Below, piece after piece: positions 1 to 10,724 of a DNA stretch of 64,000 nucleotides. The stretch lies in contig NC_088099.1 of assembly GCF_036370855.1 (NCBI RefSeq), positions 88,413,820-88,477,819 of the forward strand, written 5' to 3'. Below the pieces are notes generated by a model. The model did not search any database and had not been told where the DNA came from. It worked only from the letters and a program-made list of their open reading frames with translations. The translations under genes and the position numbers were made by a program. How positions within the stretch are numbered: the stretch's first letter is position 1; every line of letters starts with the position of its first letter. The DNA comes from Dromaius novaehollandiae. Lineage: Eukaryota > Chordata > Aves > Casuariiformes > Dromaiidae.

Positions 1-68
1 CATAGAATCAGTTCTGCAGTTAAGCATTATGTTCTATCACTTAAAATGCTGGTTTGTTTTCATCTTTT

Positions 69-203
69 TATATATATATATATGTAAAAAAAAATGATGT
101 TTTTCTTTTCCATTGGAGACTTTGCACATGCATGTACACACACACACATGCACACACACACTTATACATACATATGTATATATGTGTATGTGCATGTGTA
201 TAA
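69..203. repeat. TA / CA / TG microsatellite cluster
   Basis: A (TA)n run at about 69-83 is followed by interrupted CA runs at about 136-161 and alternating TA/TG sequence to about 203. This is simple-sequence DNA. A minus-strand reading frame through it is Cys/His/Val-rich only because of the dinucleotide repeat. Confidence 0.9.
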
Positions 204-654
204 GCACATAGTCTCCAAAGAAGAATTTTGGTAAGTCTAAGAGATGGGCATGCACTGAGTGTGAATGTAAGATCAGTGATAATGGGTTAGACAAAAAGTT
301 CATTAAGTTTGTGTCATTTGAGAATAGTATGCTCGAGATGGAGTGGGAGAACTGTGTAACCATATAATGAAACTTTCCTAGGATATTCTCCATGTTAAAC
401 GGTTATGTCTCATGGGAATCCATTAGCCCAGGGACTGTGTCCTTGTACTTAATAGTCCAAGGTACAAATCTATTCTACGAACTTGTTTACTTACCTAACT
501 ATGTAGGCTTGATTAGATGTTGTGTTAAGAATCATTTCCTTCTGATTGGTTTGAACCTGCCACTCTCTGACTTTTAGGATGCAGCTGATTTCTTGTCTTC
601 GAATGAATGAACAATGAATGGGCAATCCTTGGTTACTCCCTTTGCCATTCACAG

Positions 655-815
655 TTTGGTAAATCTCTGTTACATCTTCTAACAACCGTTTTCTCCTCTG
701 CTGAAGAGTTTGTCATAATTGTTTACTGTGTGAAAACAGTTCCATATCTTTAATAATCCTTGATGCCTTCCTGTGAACCTTCTCTATTTTCACAGGGTTT
801 TACAGGATGAGGGGG
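655..815 (-). mobile_element. Weak antisense CR1 LINE remnant
   Basis: Read on the plus strand, the stretch has the order found in the antisense 3' part of old CR1 elements: a 'gttacatcttctaac' block, then 'ttttctcctctgctgaag', then a 'gccttcctgtgaaccttctc' block. Similarity is patchy and no end is visible, so it is either a heavily decayed CR1 fragment or chance. A search against CR1 consensus sequences would decide. Confidence 0.35.
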
Positions 816-840
816 ATGACTGTTTATGAAGTCCCTTTAG

Positions 841-3800
841 CTAAGGCAAGTATCTCAAGTGTAATTTTTCTCCCCTCCCCCTCATCTGTTTCTGAAATTT
901 TCTTCCTTTAATAACCAAGTAGCTATATATTTGAATATGCAGCTTTCGGGTGTCTAGTCAACGTATTTAATTTGATAATTTCTTCTGGCAGTGTCAGAAG
1001 GTGACAGCTTGAATCTAGTAGTGCTTATCCATGTCCTTTTAAGCCATTTGGAGTCAAAATGTAAAATTGGGGTCAAAGGGATATGAATCATATTCATTAA
1101 TGTGACTTAATGTATTTCCAAATATAACCTTGGTTTAGATCAATTGATTTTAGCCCTTCTGAAAGTATTTAAAATGTAACTCCCTCATGTTCTTAGTTGT
1201 TTTTGTTCTTTTAATTATATCACATGAAATGGAGATGTCCTTGTTTGAGAATTGCAGATACAAAATATTAGATTCTGTCACTGGGAACAAATTCTTCTTT
1301 CTAGTTATTTGTGTGGCCTATGTCATGCCTATAAGAATTTATATGAAACTTAGTTCTAATGAAGGAGGATTTAAGGTTTAATAAATTCAGAACGCTTGGC
1401 AATAAAAGCAAACCCAATGAAAATAGTTATTCATTAGGCAGTCAAAAAGTATTAACTGTTCTAAAAGATCTCTTTTGTGATATTTTCTCAATAAAGGGAT
1501 GTTAGTTTACCCACTGGAATATGCAAACAGCTGTAAAAGCTTCAATATTGGAAACAATTTAAATAAATACATACATTTTAAACTGATACATATTACAATC
1601 TACATAGATTTTAGTTGGTATGAGACATAATTAAACAAGTATGATAATCATCCAATTTTGTAAAGAAATTAGTCTTTGTTCTAGCACAGTGATAAAGAAT
1701 ATGATTAATATCTAGCCCTTAATTTTAACCATATGTTTCATTGCTTGCATAATTAAGGAAAGGAGTTAAGTGCATGTGACAATGTTTTCCTGAATCAGGG
1801 CCAGTGTGATCTACATAACTAAATGGAAATCCTTGAAAATGATGGGAATTTTGCAACTGACTTCAGTGGAAGGATTATCACACTTGAGTCTGCACACAAA
1901 CAGAGAAGCAAGGAGATGTTTTATATGTTTGAAGTGGTAAGTTTGAAATCTCATCAAACAATCCTACTTAGATAGCATTGATACTTCTGTGCTTCCGTGT
2001 TTTTCTTTTTTTTCTTTTTTCTTTTTCCTTCCAGAAATTGACTGTTTATGTTGCTGAAAGACCTCTGTTAATCTTAGCCCAGGCACTATGGATGCATGCC
2101 ACACAAACTCTATAGATTGTTGTCATTTCACTTAAAAACAAAAATACAAATAAAAAAACTCCTTCTCCCTCCCCAACACACAAACTTTGTGTTACAGACT
2201 CTAAGTCGATGTATCCAAAGGACAGATGACTGAGATTGTGGTGAACTGCCCTGCACAGTTGGTGTAAGGGAAGACTTTCCCTGACACCCTTCTCAGTTGC
2301 ATCCTTGTGCCAGATTATGAGCGGGGTCTTGGGGGAAGGGGGAGGCTCTCGTGGTGAAATAATCGAGAAGGGTTGGAGGGGAGCTAGACTATGATTATTC
2401 TTGTTGATCTAATTAGAATGTTTATACAAAATGTAGTATCATCAACCTGGAAACTGAAGGATTGGATTAATTAATAACTTTGGGGTGTTGATATGAAACA
2501 TGCAAAAGGCTTAAGTTCCTGATCAATTACTAATTTGAAGTGAAACAATTCCTAGAGAAAACATTGAAATAGACCCATTTCTAGGTAGCCAAATTACCCA
2601 GGGATTTGAATATATTCCTTGTAGTAAGATGCCTTTCCAAAGCGGGAAGAAGGGAACTGAATGATCACTATCTATCTTTATTTACTTAGAAACAAATACA
2701 AGCTTCCGGAGGGGGAGATAACATGAGATTCATGATGCTTTATGAGAAATAACACTGCAGATTTACTACTGATCATAATTTATTTAACATTAATCATAAA
2801 ATCCATGAAGAGGGAAAGCCCTTATTTTGAGAAAGCAGGAAGTAATTTTATTCACTGATACCTTTCAGGGAGTTGGGAAAGATGTTATGATCAAAGGGGA
2901 AAAGATGGATTAGTAATTGTCCCCACAAGTGGATGAAAAAGAAGAACATATTATAGGTAAGCAGCAATGTATTTGAGTAAAAAGTCTAGCTACAGGGAAT
3001 GTGGTTTTTTTTTTGATTTCTCCTCATATCGTTGAAAACATGACATAAATATGGAAACAGTTTTAATCTCACAGCATTGACTTATCAGCTCAAGCACCAG
3101 AATTCAGATGTATTTGCTAATTCTGTTTGTCACAGGATTAGGTTTCCACACTTACTTTGACTAAAGCATTTGATACTTAACTCATCTTTCCGTAAATTGT
3201 GCACTTAGGAGCAGGGTCATTGAAAAATCAGCAGAAGTTTTTAACACTTAAAAATTTCATCCACCCATGAAATCAAAGACTGTACTGTATCTTATATGCT
3301 TTAAATATTTAACTTCTTATTTAAACACTTGTCACTGTCGTTCTAAAGTTATACTTTGTGTATCTTTCCTCTTTCAAAAAATCTCAAAGTCTAATTTCAC
3401 AAAAGAGCTGATTTTTTTCACACTTTCATCTTAATAAATATACATAAGTTTGTACATGCTCATATATTCACATGTATCACTCATGTATCACATTCTAAAT
3501 ATTACTTTTGATTTTAAAATCTATTTTTGTATGCTAAGATATTTTGTGATGGTTTTCCACTATGTTTATACTTCTTTGCAAATGGATTATAGATTTAAAT
3601 CCTGCTTATGTCAACAGGAGGATTCTTCCAGCTTGTTTGGAAAGTCCTGCAATGGCACAGAGCTAATACAATATCTTGTATGCCAAGCCTCAAGTCTGTA
3701 TTTGATACAGGGGACTTTGTAGCTCAGCTTATAAATATATCAAACATCAAAATAGCCTCATTTTATAAGCAATCTCTAGATAGAAATATGTTCTCTCCAT

Positions 3801-4768
3801 AATAACTATAGAATAATGCGAAATGGCAAATCTTGAGATTGTGGGGGTTTCAGAGGACAGAAACCTAGAACTAATCATGCAAGTATTGTAAAATACTCAG
3901 TGGCTTCATTGTATTGTTGCAAATCATGCATTTATTTGTGTCTTCATGAGAGCAGAAATAGCTTATATTTTTAAATTAAAATATTTATACTAATTCAGGA
4001 ACACTCACTGCGTGATGATTTCCAAGTTTCTACAGGAATGTAGTGGGGTTTGCAAAGGAACTGAACTGTTTTTTAGTGGAAAAAAAGTCATTTCTGCTCT
4101 TGTGAGAAGAGTTGAAATCTGTACATTGTGTATGCATATTCCAAAATCAGCTGTTTTAGTTAATTTTTATAACTGATAGTTTTGAAATATTCTTGGAATT
4201 TTTTACATTATAGAAGCTATGCAGAGCTATAATGAAAACCTTATTTTGTCCTCTTTCTGAAATTTAAACTAATTCATCTTTTTGACAGCTCTCTAAATAT
4301 ATTCATGCATTGTACTATATGTGCTTTCTCTACTGACCAGGCTAAAAGTATTGAACTGTTGATAAATAATCAATCCATGGCTGTAAAATAGACAACTTAA
4401 AATGTAACCCTGTAGAGGACAGCAGTCTTCTGAACAGAAATGCCTCTGAAGCTTTAAGGGTATGTTTTATTTTGTTTTAATTATGAGCCTACATCATGGA
4501 ATGAGGAACACATTAGTTCCATTCTCATTTAGGTTGCTTCCTTGAAGGACTAAAAAAAGTTGATGGAAAAGTTTTCCTGTTTCAAAGGAAAAATTTTTCA
4601 CCCCACTATACTCATTTTGTGAGTAAGCAGAGGGCTTACATTTCCAAAAAAATCCAGAACACTTCATAAAGGTTGTTCTAAAGAAAAGATCAGAAAAAAG
4701 TAAATACTTTAACAAATAATTAGTTTAGATTACTGTAGAAATAATTGCTAACCCATATAAAGTAGAAA
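841..4768. other. Unassigned AT-rich sequence
   Basis: I see no coding gene, RNA gene or recognisable repeat in this 3.9 kb. It holds short homopolymer tracts, for example near 2000-2030, and scattered ORFs of 90 codons or fewer without recognisable domains. Around 1740-1880 there is a phrase-like pattern ('ttgcaactgacttcagtgg') reminiscent of very old amniote repeats, too weak to call. Confidence 0.5.
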
Positions 4769-4892
4769 GCATTAAAATCCCAATGATTATTTGACAACCA
4801 TTAACATAGATATCATTTATCCACTATAAATAGAAGTCTAGATATTTTACATACTGCTGTGTGCAAATGGTTGTCAAATGACATTTTAATGG
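4769..4892. repeat. 124-bp element with inverted-repeat ends
   Basis: The left arm at 4789-4802 (ATTTGACAACCATT) is perfectly complementary in inverse order to the right arm at 4866-4879. The match continues outward with gaps: 'GCATTAAAAT' at 4769-4778 pairs with the complement of 'ATTTTAATGGC' at 4882-4892. Together these make imperfect terminal inverted repeats of about 30 bp around a roughly 63-nt interior. The form suits a small decayed non-autonomous DNA element or a long hairpin. No flanking target-site duplication is evident, so the class is not settled. Confidence 0.5.
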
Positions 4893-5778
4893 CAACCCAC
4901 TGTATTTGGCGTTGAGTATTTCTCCCTTTCTGACCACTGTTGGCTGCTCTTCTCTCCTGTTTTTACTCTATACATGATATACAGGAAAACAGAATTAAAA
5001 TTGTTTCCCATTTTATATTCTCTCATCCCTGTATGGACATTTGTCTGTGAGAAGATGTCCTTCTCATCACAGTATAATAACTGCTCTGGTGACTAGCGGT
5101 ATAAAACCTAACATTGTTTTAACATCGTTATCACATCTCTAACTTAACTTAAGTTGATGAGGTCCTGACAAATCTGCTGACTTTTTTCAGTGCCATTTGC
5201 AAGGATGATTCAATTACATCTATTGTATAAGTGTTTCCTCCAGAGGGAGTATAAAAGAGATAAAAATAGCCTTCCAGTTTTTTGACCAGCTCACTCTGAA
5301 AGAAGATTGTTCATCCTAGCGTACAATCAAACAACTGTCTGGGAAGATTTTCATGGCCTCGATGATGACTTTTTTCTTTCAAACATTTAATCACTAATTA
5401 CTTTTGGAATTGAATCAAATTAGTGTGCAACTTATGATGCACCTTAAAGGCATCTTAATAGAGTTCAGCTTTTTAAAAAGAGGAGCAACATATAATGACA
5501 ATTTGTTGTTAGATTGCTTGTAAAGTTTCCAGAAGTATGTAAGCAGTTATTCAAGACAAAATTATATTCTTTTCAATATCAGAGAATGCAATGCACTTTT
5601 AAAACCCAATGGCAATAAATATGCTGACTGCATACATGGCATAATGCAGAACTGCAATTTATGTCTTATGACTTGGCTTGGTCAGTATTTTCTGTTCCAA
5701 TATATGGTTGCTTTATTCAGAAAAGGTTTATATCACCTTATACACATATTATGTATGTTTTAATATATACATATATAT
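4893..5778. other. Unassigned sequence, possible conserved-element character
   Basis: No gene or known repeat is seen. The stretch around 5100-5480 is not low-complexity and includes homeodomain-type AT motifs such as 'taatcactaatta' near 5389-5401. That is compatible with a conserved non-coding element but is not evidence of one. Confidence 0.35.
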
Positions 5779-5839
5779 GTATATTATATGCTTTAATAAA
5801 AACTGAAAGTTTTAATTTGTATTAAAGCATATAATATAC
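5779..5839. repeat. Perfect 20-bp inverted repeat (hairpin)
   Basis: The arm at 5779-5798 (GTATATTATATGCTTTAATA) is exactly the reverse complement of 5820-5839, with a 21-nt spacer. Immediately upstream lies an alternating purine-pyrimidine palindrome (about 5764-5781). The hairpin is AT-rich and could extrude as a cruciform. It may be a tiny palindromic repeat or a fold-back of local origin. Confidence 0.8.
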
Positions 5840-6599
5840 TCTGTTCTTTGGGATGTGGGAGGTGGAAGAGAAAGAAAGCAGAGGAAAAAAAAAAAAGAAC
5901 CAAAGGTGACCTTAAGACTAAGTGAGCCTGGTTTCTACCAAAATTTAAAAAACAACTCAAATGTGTTTTAAGCCAATGGATATATGAATCAGTCTATATG
6001 TTCTGACCAAAGGATTTATGAAAAGGAAGAGCAAGTGAGTAAATGTTCAAATGACTACTGTTTGTGGACTTGTGGAGTAGGCATTTTTTTCCATTGGTAG
6101 CAGAAGTGTAAACAAAATTTCATTGGTAATGGAAGGTTCATAGCTTTTTTTGCTTATGTCTGCTAACTTGTCATGACCATGAGAGTACAAGAATTTGTAT
6201 AAAAAATATACAAGAACAACAATGGATGACAAAAGCTCAAAGTGTGTACTCATATAACTCATACAGACAAAGCTCAGAATATTGTAAATAATTTCATGAA
6301 ACTTGTTTTGAATAGAGGGGGCCAACCTAAGAGTCTTCTGCACCCTCCTCACCTTCCCTAACTTTGTATCCCTTCTCTGCCTCTCCTGTCTCACCCCAGT
6401 GACATAACTGCCTTACTCTGTCATTTTTAAGGTAGCAAAATTCTCCTTCCATGATGAGATGACTTGAGTATGCTATCTTTTCTCTTTAATCACTTCTCTT
6501 TATGTTCTAATGGTAGAATGTGCACTCTAGTTCATCAACTAGTGAGAGACTCTTTTTCACCAAGGATAAGTTAGTACAGCTAACGGAGCAGCCAAGATA
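5840..6599. other. Unassigned sequence with purine and pyrimidine tracts
   Basis: It holds a purine-rich tract with an A run near 5880-5900 and a pyrimidine-rich stretch near 6330-6400. The 115-codon minus-strand frame at 6047-6394 has no recognisable domain and its first part is an artefact of the pyrimidine tract. I see no gene here. Confidence 0.5.
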
Positions 6600-6799
6600 T
6601 TTAACAGCTGGTGCAGATGGGTGCAGAGGAGGGCACAGCAACTCTATGCAGAAAAGCATACACATGCTCAGCAATGGGGGTGACATGCCATAGGGCACGG
6701 TCCGCAGCAGCCATTGCAGCAACTTCCCCTGCAACATCAGAGGCCTTGATCCAGGTGGAGCTCCAGAAGGAGGATGCAGCTCTGCTTGTCTGCAGCTGC

Positions 6800-7730
6800 A
6801 AGGTTCCCTGGGCCTCTTACTGAGGCTGGGGCAGCGGGATGTGGTCTCCCCACCTGCAGGACATGTACGGTTGCTGACGGACTGCATCACCAAAGAAGGG
6901 AGCTGCGGGAAGAGGTCAGCAGACTTTGCAGCACTAGAAGTGATGAGAAAGAGATTGACTGGAGACACTGCAGCTTTCAGAGCCCAAAGCCCAAACTGTA
7001 CTGAAGGAGAGGCAGGCAGAGTCTGTGTCTATCAAGTTGGAAGCAGAGACGCCCAGGATGGCAAAGACTGGAAACTTGTGCCTTCTGGGAATGGGAGGAG
7101 GGTTCCTACTCTGCTTGCAGATCCATGACAACAAAAGAGGTTCAGCACACTGGCAGCAGACGAGGGGCTGTGAGCTCTATCCAAAGAAGCATCTGAGCTG
7201 TCTGAGCCTAAGGTATGCAGCAGGAGGTGACAAGTGGTATCAGTGGGATACTCCTCACTGTGGGGGACAGAGGCACCCATCTGTTGATGTGACCTGTCAT
7301 TTAGAGAGGCTTGCTGCTTGCTAAGGGCTTGGACCCAGAACACTGTAGAAAGACTGCTGAGGTTTGTCTGGCCCTTGGACTGTTACTTTTGCTGCTCTTC
7401 ATGTGGGTAGCAGTAATACTGCAAGGAGAGACCTGGAAAATATTAAGTGACTCTGGGCCTCTGGTGGTCATGGTCAAGGGCATGGGGGCCTAGGTGTTTT
7501 TCTCCTCGATCCTGCCAGTGAGAGGGAAGGGCTTGAGGGGAAGTGGACAGATCCTGTGTGTTTGTGCAGCTGGTGTTGGCAACAGAGGTCTGGTTTCTAT
7601 AACTATGGGGACCCTCTCTGAGGATCAATGACTGCTTAGAAGAAATGGGATCCACCAAACTAAGTGGGGCAAAAGCATCTTTGCCAACAGGCTGGCCAGC
7701 CTGGTAAGGAGAGCATTAAGTGAGGAGTGA
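6800..7730 (+). pseudogene. CR1 ORF1 remnant (coiled coil plus SGNH/GDSL-type esterase)
   Basis: CR1-like ORF1 proteins carry an RNA-binding N-terminal part and often a C-terminal esterase of the SGNH/GDSL type. Here a coiled-coil phrase (RRELREEVSRLCSTRSDEKE) lies near 6890-6950. The esterase region is scattered over frames: 'VDVTCHLERL' near 7280-7315, 'LDPEHCRK' near 7329-7352, 'VMVKGMGA' just before a TAG at 7491-7493, and the C-terminal part 'NRLASLVRRALSEE' ending at TGA 7728-7730. The family's Gly-x-Asn-Asp block corresponds to HVGSSNTAR in a shifted frame at about 7400-7426, so the conserved Asn-Asp pair is gone. Frameshifts and premature stops make it a dead gene. The assignment rests on the order of several conserved phrases. 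Confidence 0.75.
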
Positions 7731-7954
7731 CAGCAGAGGGAGATGACGATGCACGCTCAGTGAGAAAGTGGTGGAGTGGTTTGACAAGCAAAAGATAAGG
7801 GGTGCTGTAGACAAGAGAGACCTCATAATTAACAGAAGGAAAGGCTGAAGGGGGCCCACCTCAAGTGTATGCACATAAATAAAGAACTGCCTACAGGAAA
7901 ACATTGTGGGGAAAGTGCACTTTCTCTGGGAAATCAGCATGAATAGGTGCCTCT

Positions 7955-8573
7955 CTGAAGTGCCTGTACAGTGATGCATGTAGCATGGGGAACAAAGTGG
8001 AGGAATCAAGGTCTGTGTGCAGTTGCAGGGCTACAATGTCATGACTGAAGTACAGCAAGGAAAGTGAGGAGGAGTGAAAAGCAGAATCACAACCCTCGAT
8101 TCCAGGGGAGTGGATTTTGTCCTATTTAGAGATCTGCTTGGAAGAACTCTATGGGTTATGACCCTAGAGACAAGAGGGCTGCAGGAGAGCTGGTTGATTT
8201 TAAAGGATCACTTCCTTCAAGCTCAAGAAGGTTCCATCCTGATGAGCAGAATATCAAGCAAAGGCAGCAGGAAGCCTTCATGGATAAAGAAGGTGCGCCT
8301 TACTAAACCTGGAAATGAAAAGGAAACATGCAAATGGTAGAAGCATGGCCAGGTGAAGAAGGAGGAACATAGAAACACTGAGCGTGCAGACATGGGGCTT
8401 AAGAAAGCCAAAGCCCATCTGCAGTTGAATCTGGTGAGGGATGTGAAGGGCAATGAGGAAGGCATTTTGAAGAACATCAGCAACAAATAGAAGGCTAGGG
8501 AAAGCATGGCCCTCCTGCCGAATGGGGCAGGGAATCTGGTTACAAAGGACACCGAAAAGGCAGAATGCCACCA
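7955..8573 (+). pseudogene. CR1 ORF2 remnant (endonuclease start joined to endonuclease/RT linker)
   Basis: ORF2 of CR1 encodes an apurinic-type endonuclease followed by a reverse transcriptase. The beginning of the endonuclease reading is recognisable at about 7965-8035 ('agcatggggaacaaagtgga'). Sequence then jumps, near 8036-8060, to the end of the endonuclease and the linker before the RT. There the frame starting at 8074 gives phrases such as TLDSRGVDFVLF, ESWLILKDHFLQAQ and SSKGSRKPSW up to a stop at 8338-8340. The linker continues in other frames to 'aaaggcagaatgcc' near 8560-8573 and then passes straight into 3' UTR. The endonuclease active-site region and the whole RT palm (the YxDD-type motif) are absent. 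Confidence 0.75.
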
Positions 8574-8843
8574 AGAAGCAATGGGCTCAAACTGAGATGC
8601 AGGAAGTTCTGTTTAAACATAAAAAAACCCTTCTTTACTTCGGGGGTCGTCAACCACTGGAACAGGTTGCTCATAGGAGTGGTGGATTCTCCATCCTTGG
8701 AGATTCTCAAAAGTCAACTGGACATGGCAGAAATGTTCTGCCTGAGAAATGTTCTCTATCTGACCCTGCTCTGAGCAGGTGGGTCAGACTAGACAATTTC
8801 CAGAGGTCCCTTCCAGTCTCAACTATTCTGTGATTCTATAATT
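8574..8843 (+). repeat. CR1 3' untranslated region and 3' end
   Basis: This is the 3' part of the CR1 copy. It includes the 'aaactgagatgcaggaagttc' region, 'ctggaacaggttgctcata', 'gtggattctccatccttgga' and the terminal octamer-like repeat 'attctgtgattctat'. In CR1 this end is thought to be the recognition site of the reverse transcriptase. Its good preservation is the best evidence for an avian or other sauropsid origin of the window. A 103-codon frame through it is a by-product. Confidence 0.9.
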
Positions 8844-8845
8844 GA

Positions 8846-9984
8846 GCTGCATCAAGAAGGAGCTTTCCTATACCTAGGTGTTTTTGCTCTAAGGACAACG
8901 AATATGAAAGGTAAATTGGAACCACGAAGGTATATTAGTAGAACTCAATTCAGTTCACTTGCTGGGTGAATAGTAGAGGGACATCAATGTGGATGTGACC
9001 TTACGAGATTAGCAAATCCGAACCATGAGCAAAAGTCTTCAACAAGGAAGGCAAAGCAGCTAGCAGATTTGTCAGGGGGGTGCTATCAGTTCTTGTTTAG
9101 AGAAGTGAAAGGATAGCTGTTAATAAAAGGCTCAGCCGAGAAAAAATTGGAGAGGAGAAAGCAGTAGCATATTGAAAAGACAAGGTAAAGAAAAGTTGAG
9201 TACAAAGAGAACCATCAAGGGAGTGGCATCATCAAATTAGTGGACCAGAAAGTTGACTTTAGTAACTATATGTAGTTATGCTAAAGGCCAAATCACTTCT
9301 ATTAACCTTTTAAATCTTTCAGATTCAGCAATTCTCTTTACCTGCAATTCTGCGTTTTTCTTCTTATCTCTTTTGCATTTGCTTCTTCCTTTTCGTTTCT
9401 ATTTATTCTTTTCTTCAAGCTAGGACCAATTACACTATTGAATTCCTGCCTACACAAATGTTACTTCAGTCTCTAATTTTCTCTTACAGAATTGTAGTAG
9501 AAATATGGAAACTTTCCTTCATTATTTCTGAGGTCTGCAGTTTTACTGAATTTTTAACCTTCTTTAGTTTTGATGTTCACTTTTTTTTTTTTATGTTCTA
9601 ACTGCTCTTTTAGATTTAAAAGTTATTTTTAGATGCAACACAACATGTTTCCATATTCACAGCTCCACTTGAATGTAAATCACTGGAAGTGTTTTAAAAA
9701 TGCCTCCTCCCCAGATAAATAGAGTATTATTAACACAAATCTTAGGAATTCAAAACAGAGGTTATTCCCATAAAAGAGAAGCAAATTTTGAAGTAGAATT
9801 TTAAAAATGTATTCTGTTTAAAGTTACAAATGGCCATGAGCAAAACCTAGATGCAGCTCTGTAGAGCTTCCTTATTTTTCAGTTATGCACTTCAATTGAA
9901 ACTATTATGAAATAAGTTATCTATAACATAATTATATATGTTATTAGAAAATTCCATGCATTGTAGGTGTCTATAGACTATAAT
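8846..9984. other. Unassigned sequence; purine-rich first half
   Basis: 8846-9260 keeps a base composition like the adjacent CR1 (purine-rich plus strand) and may be a further repeat remnant, but I recognise no family in it. 9300-9984 is AT-rich with T runs near 9580-9592. No gene is seen. Confidence 0.4.
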
Positions 9985-10560
9985 CAAATGACCTCTCAGT
10001 CTTAAACATAGTCTTACTAAGCCACGTTTCTGGATCACAAAGCAGCATTTTAGAAAATTTCTGCAATCTTCTCAGTTTTTCAACACTGTTTTTTAAATCA
10101 GAGCCAGAACTGGATATGGTAGTCCAATACTGGTGGTCTTAAACACTAAAAGAAGAGATATTATTTCTCTTTATGATTTTTGAGGAATATTTCCTTGACA
10201 GTCTTTATATAGTGTATTATTGTAAGAACTACTGTAGAACAGATGATGATGACTTCTCTTTGGTGACAGTGTTGCAAAATAAAATCTTCAAATTTGCAAG
10301 GTTAAATTATGAACATAAGCTATGAAAAGTCTTCTAATGTTTTTAACTCTGCATTTGGCTGTATTTAAAATGTTCATCAAATGAGCTCACATTACTGAGC
10401 AGACAACCAGTTACCTCTGTAAGGGGTTCTTGATTTGTCTATCACTTTTTTCACAAATTTTGCCATTTCTGATAGATATGGAATTGCACACTTCAAATCT
10501 CTGAGGAATCTGGATACCAAAGTCACTTATAAAAGTTCAGTTACTATTTTTTTTTGTAGC
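9985..10560 (-). mobile_element. Old antisense CR1-type LINE fragment
   Basis: The plus strand shows, in the order expected for the antisense 3' half of an old CR1/L3-like element, 'tgacctctcagtctta' (9989), 'gagccagaactggatatgg' (about 10101-10119), 'gcatttggctgtatttaaaatg' (about 10350-10371) and 'cacaaattttgccatttctg' (about 10452-10471). The gaps between these anchors are diverged. The copy is much older than the one at 6600-8845. Ends are uncertain. Confidence 0.5.
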
Positions 10561-10597
10561 TTAAAAATACTCAGTGTAAAATACATAATGTTGATTC

Positions 10598-10724
10598 TTT
10601 TTTTTTTTTTTTTTTTTTTTTTTGTCGTCAGATATAGACATCTGTCCAGCCAGGATCTATGCCTCATATAAGTCTATTATTCCAAAACATGTCTTATCAA
10701 CCAAGCTTTTTTTTTTTTTTTTTT
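10598..10724. repeat. Two poly(T) tracts (T26 and T18)
   Basis: Uninterrupted T runs lie at 10598-10623 and 10707-10724. They are homopolymer tracts and likely length-polymorphic. No attached retrocopy is recognised on the minus strand. Confidence 0.9.

Larger units (their letters stand above)
6600..8845 (+). mobile_element. CR1 LINE retrotransposon, internally deleted and decayed
   Basis: This is a non-LTR retrotransposon copy in sense orientation. In order it shows a 5' segment with a coiled-coil coding phrase (RRELREEVSRL, near 6890-6925), an ORF1 esterase region (about 7270-7730), the start of ORF2 (about 7965-8035), the endonuclease/RT linker of ORF2 (about 8075-8573), and a typical CR1 3' end. 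The 3' end has 'ggaacaggttgct' near 8658, 'ggtcccttccag' near 8804, and a terminal 'attctgtgattctat' near 8824-8838. A complete CR1 is about 4.5 kb; this copy is about 2.2 kb. It lacks most of the AP endonuclease and essentially all of the reverse transcriptase. Frameshifts and stops interrupt both frames. The block is clearly richer in GC than its flanks. The 5' boundary is approximate and no target-site duplication was identified. Confidence 0.88.

Noticed and set aside
6507-6968. 153-codon minus-strand frame
   Set aside because: It is antisense to the 5' part of the CR1 element, where GC-rich sequence keeps several frames open.
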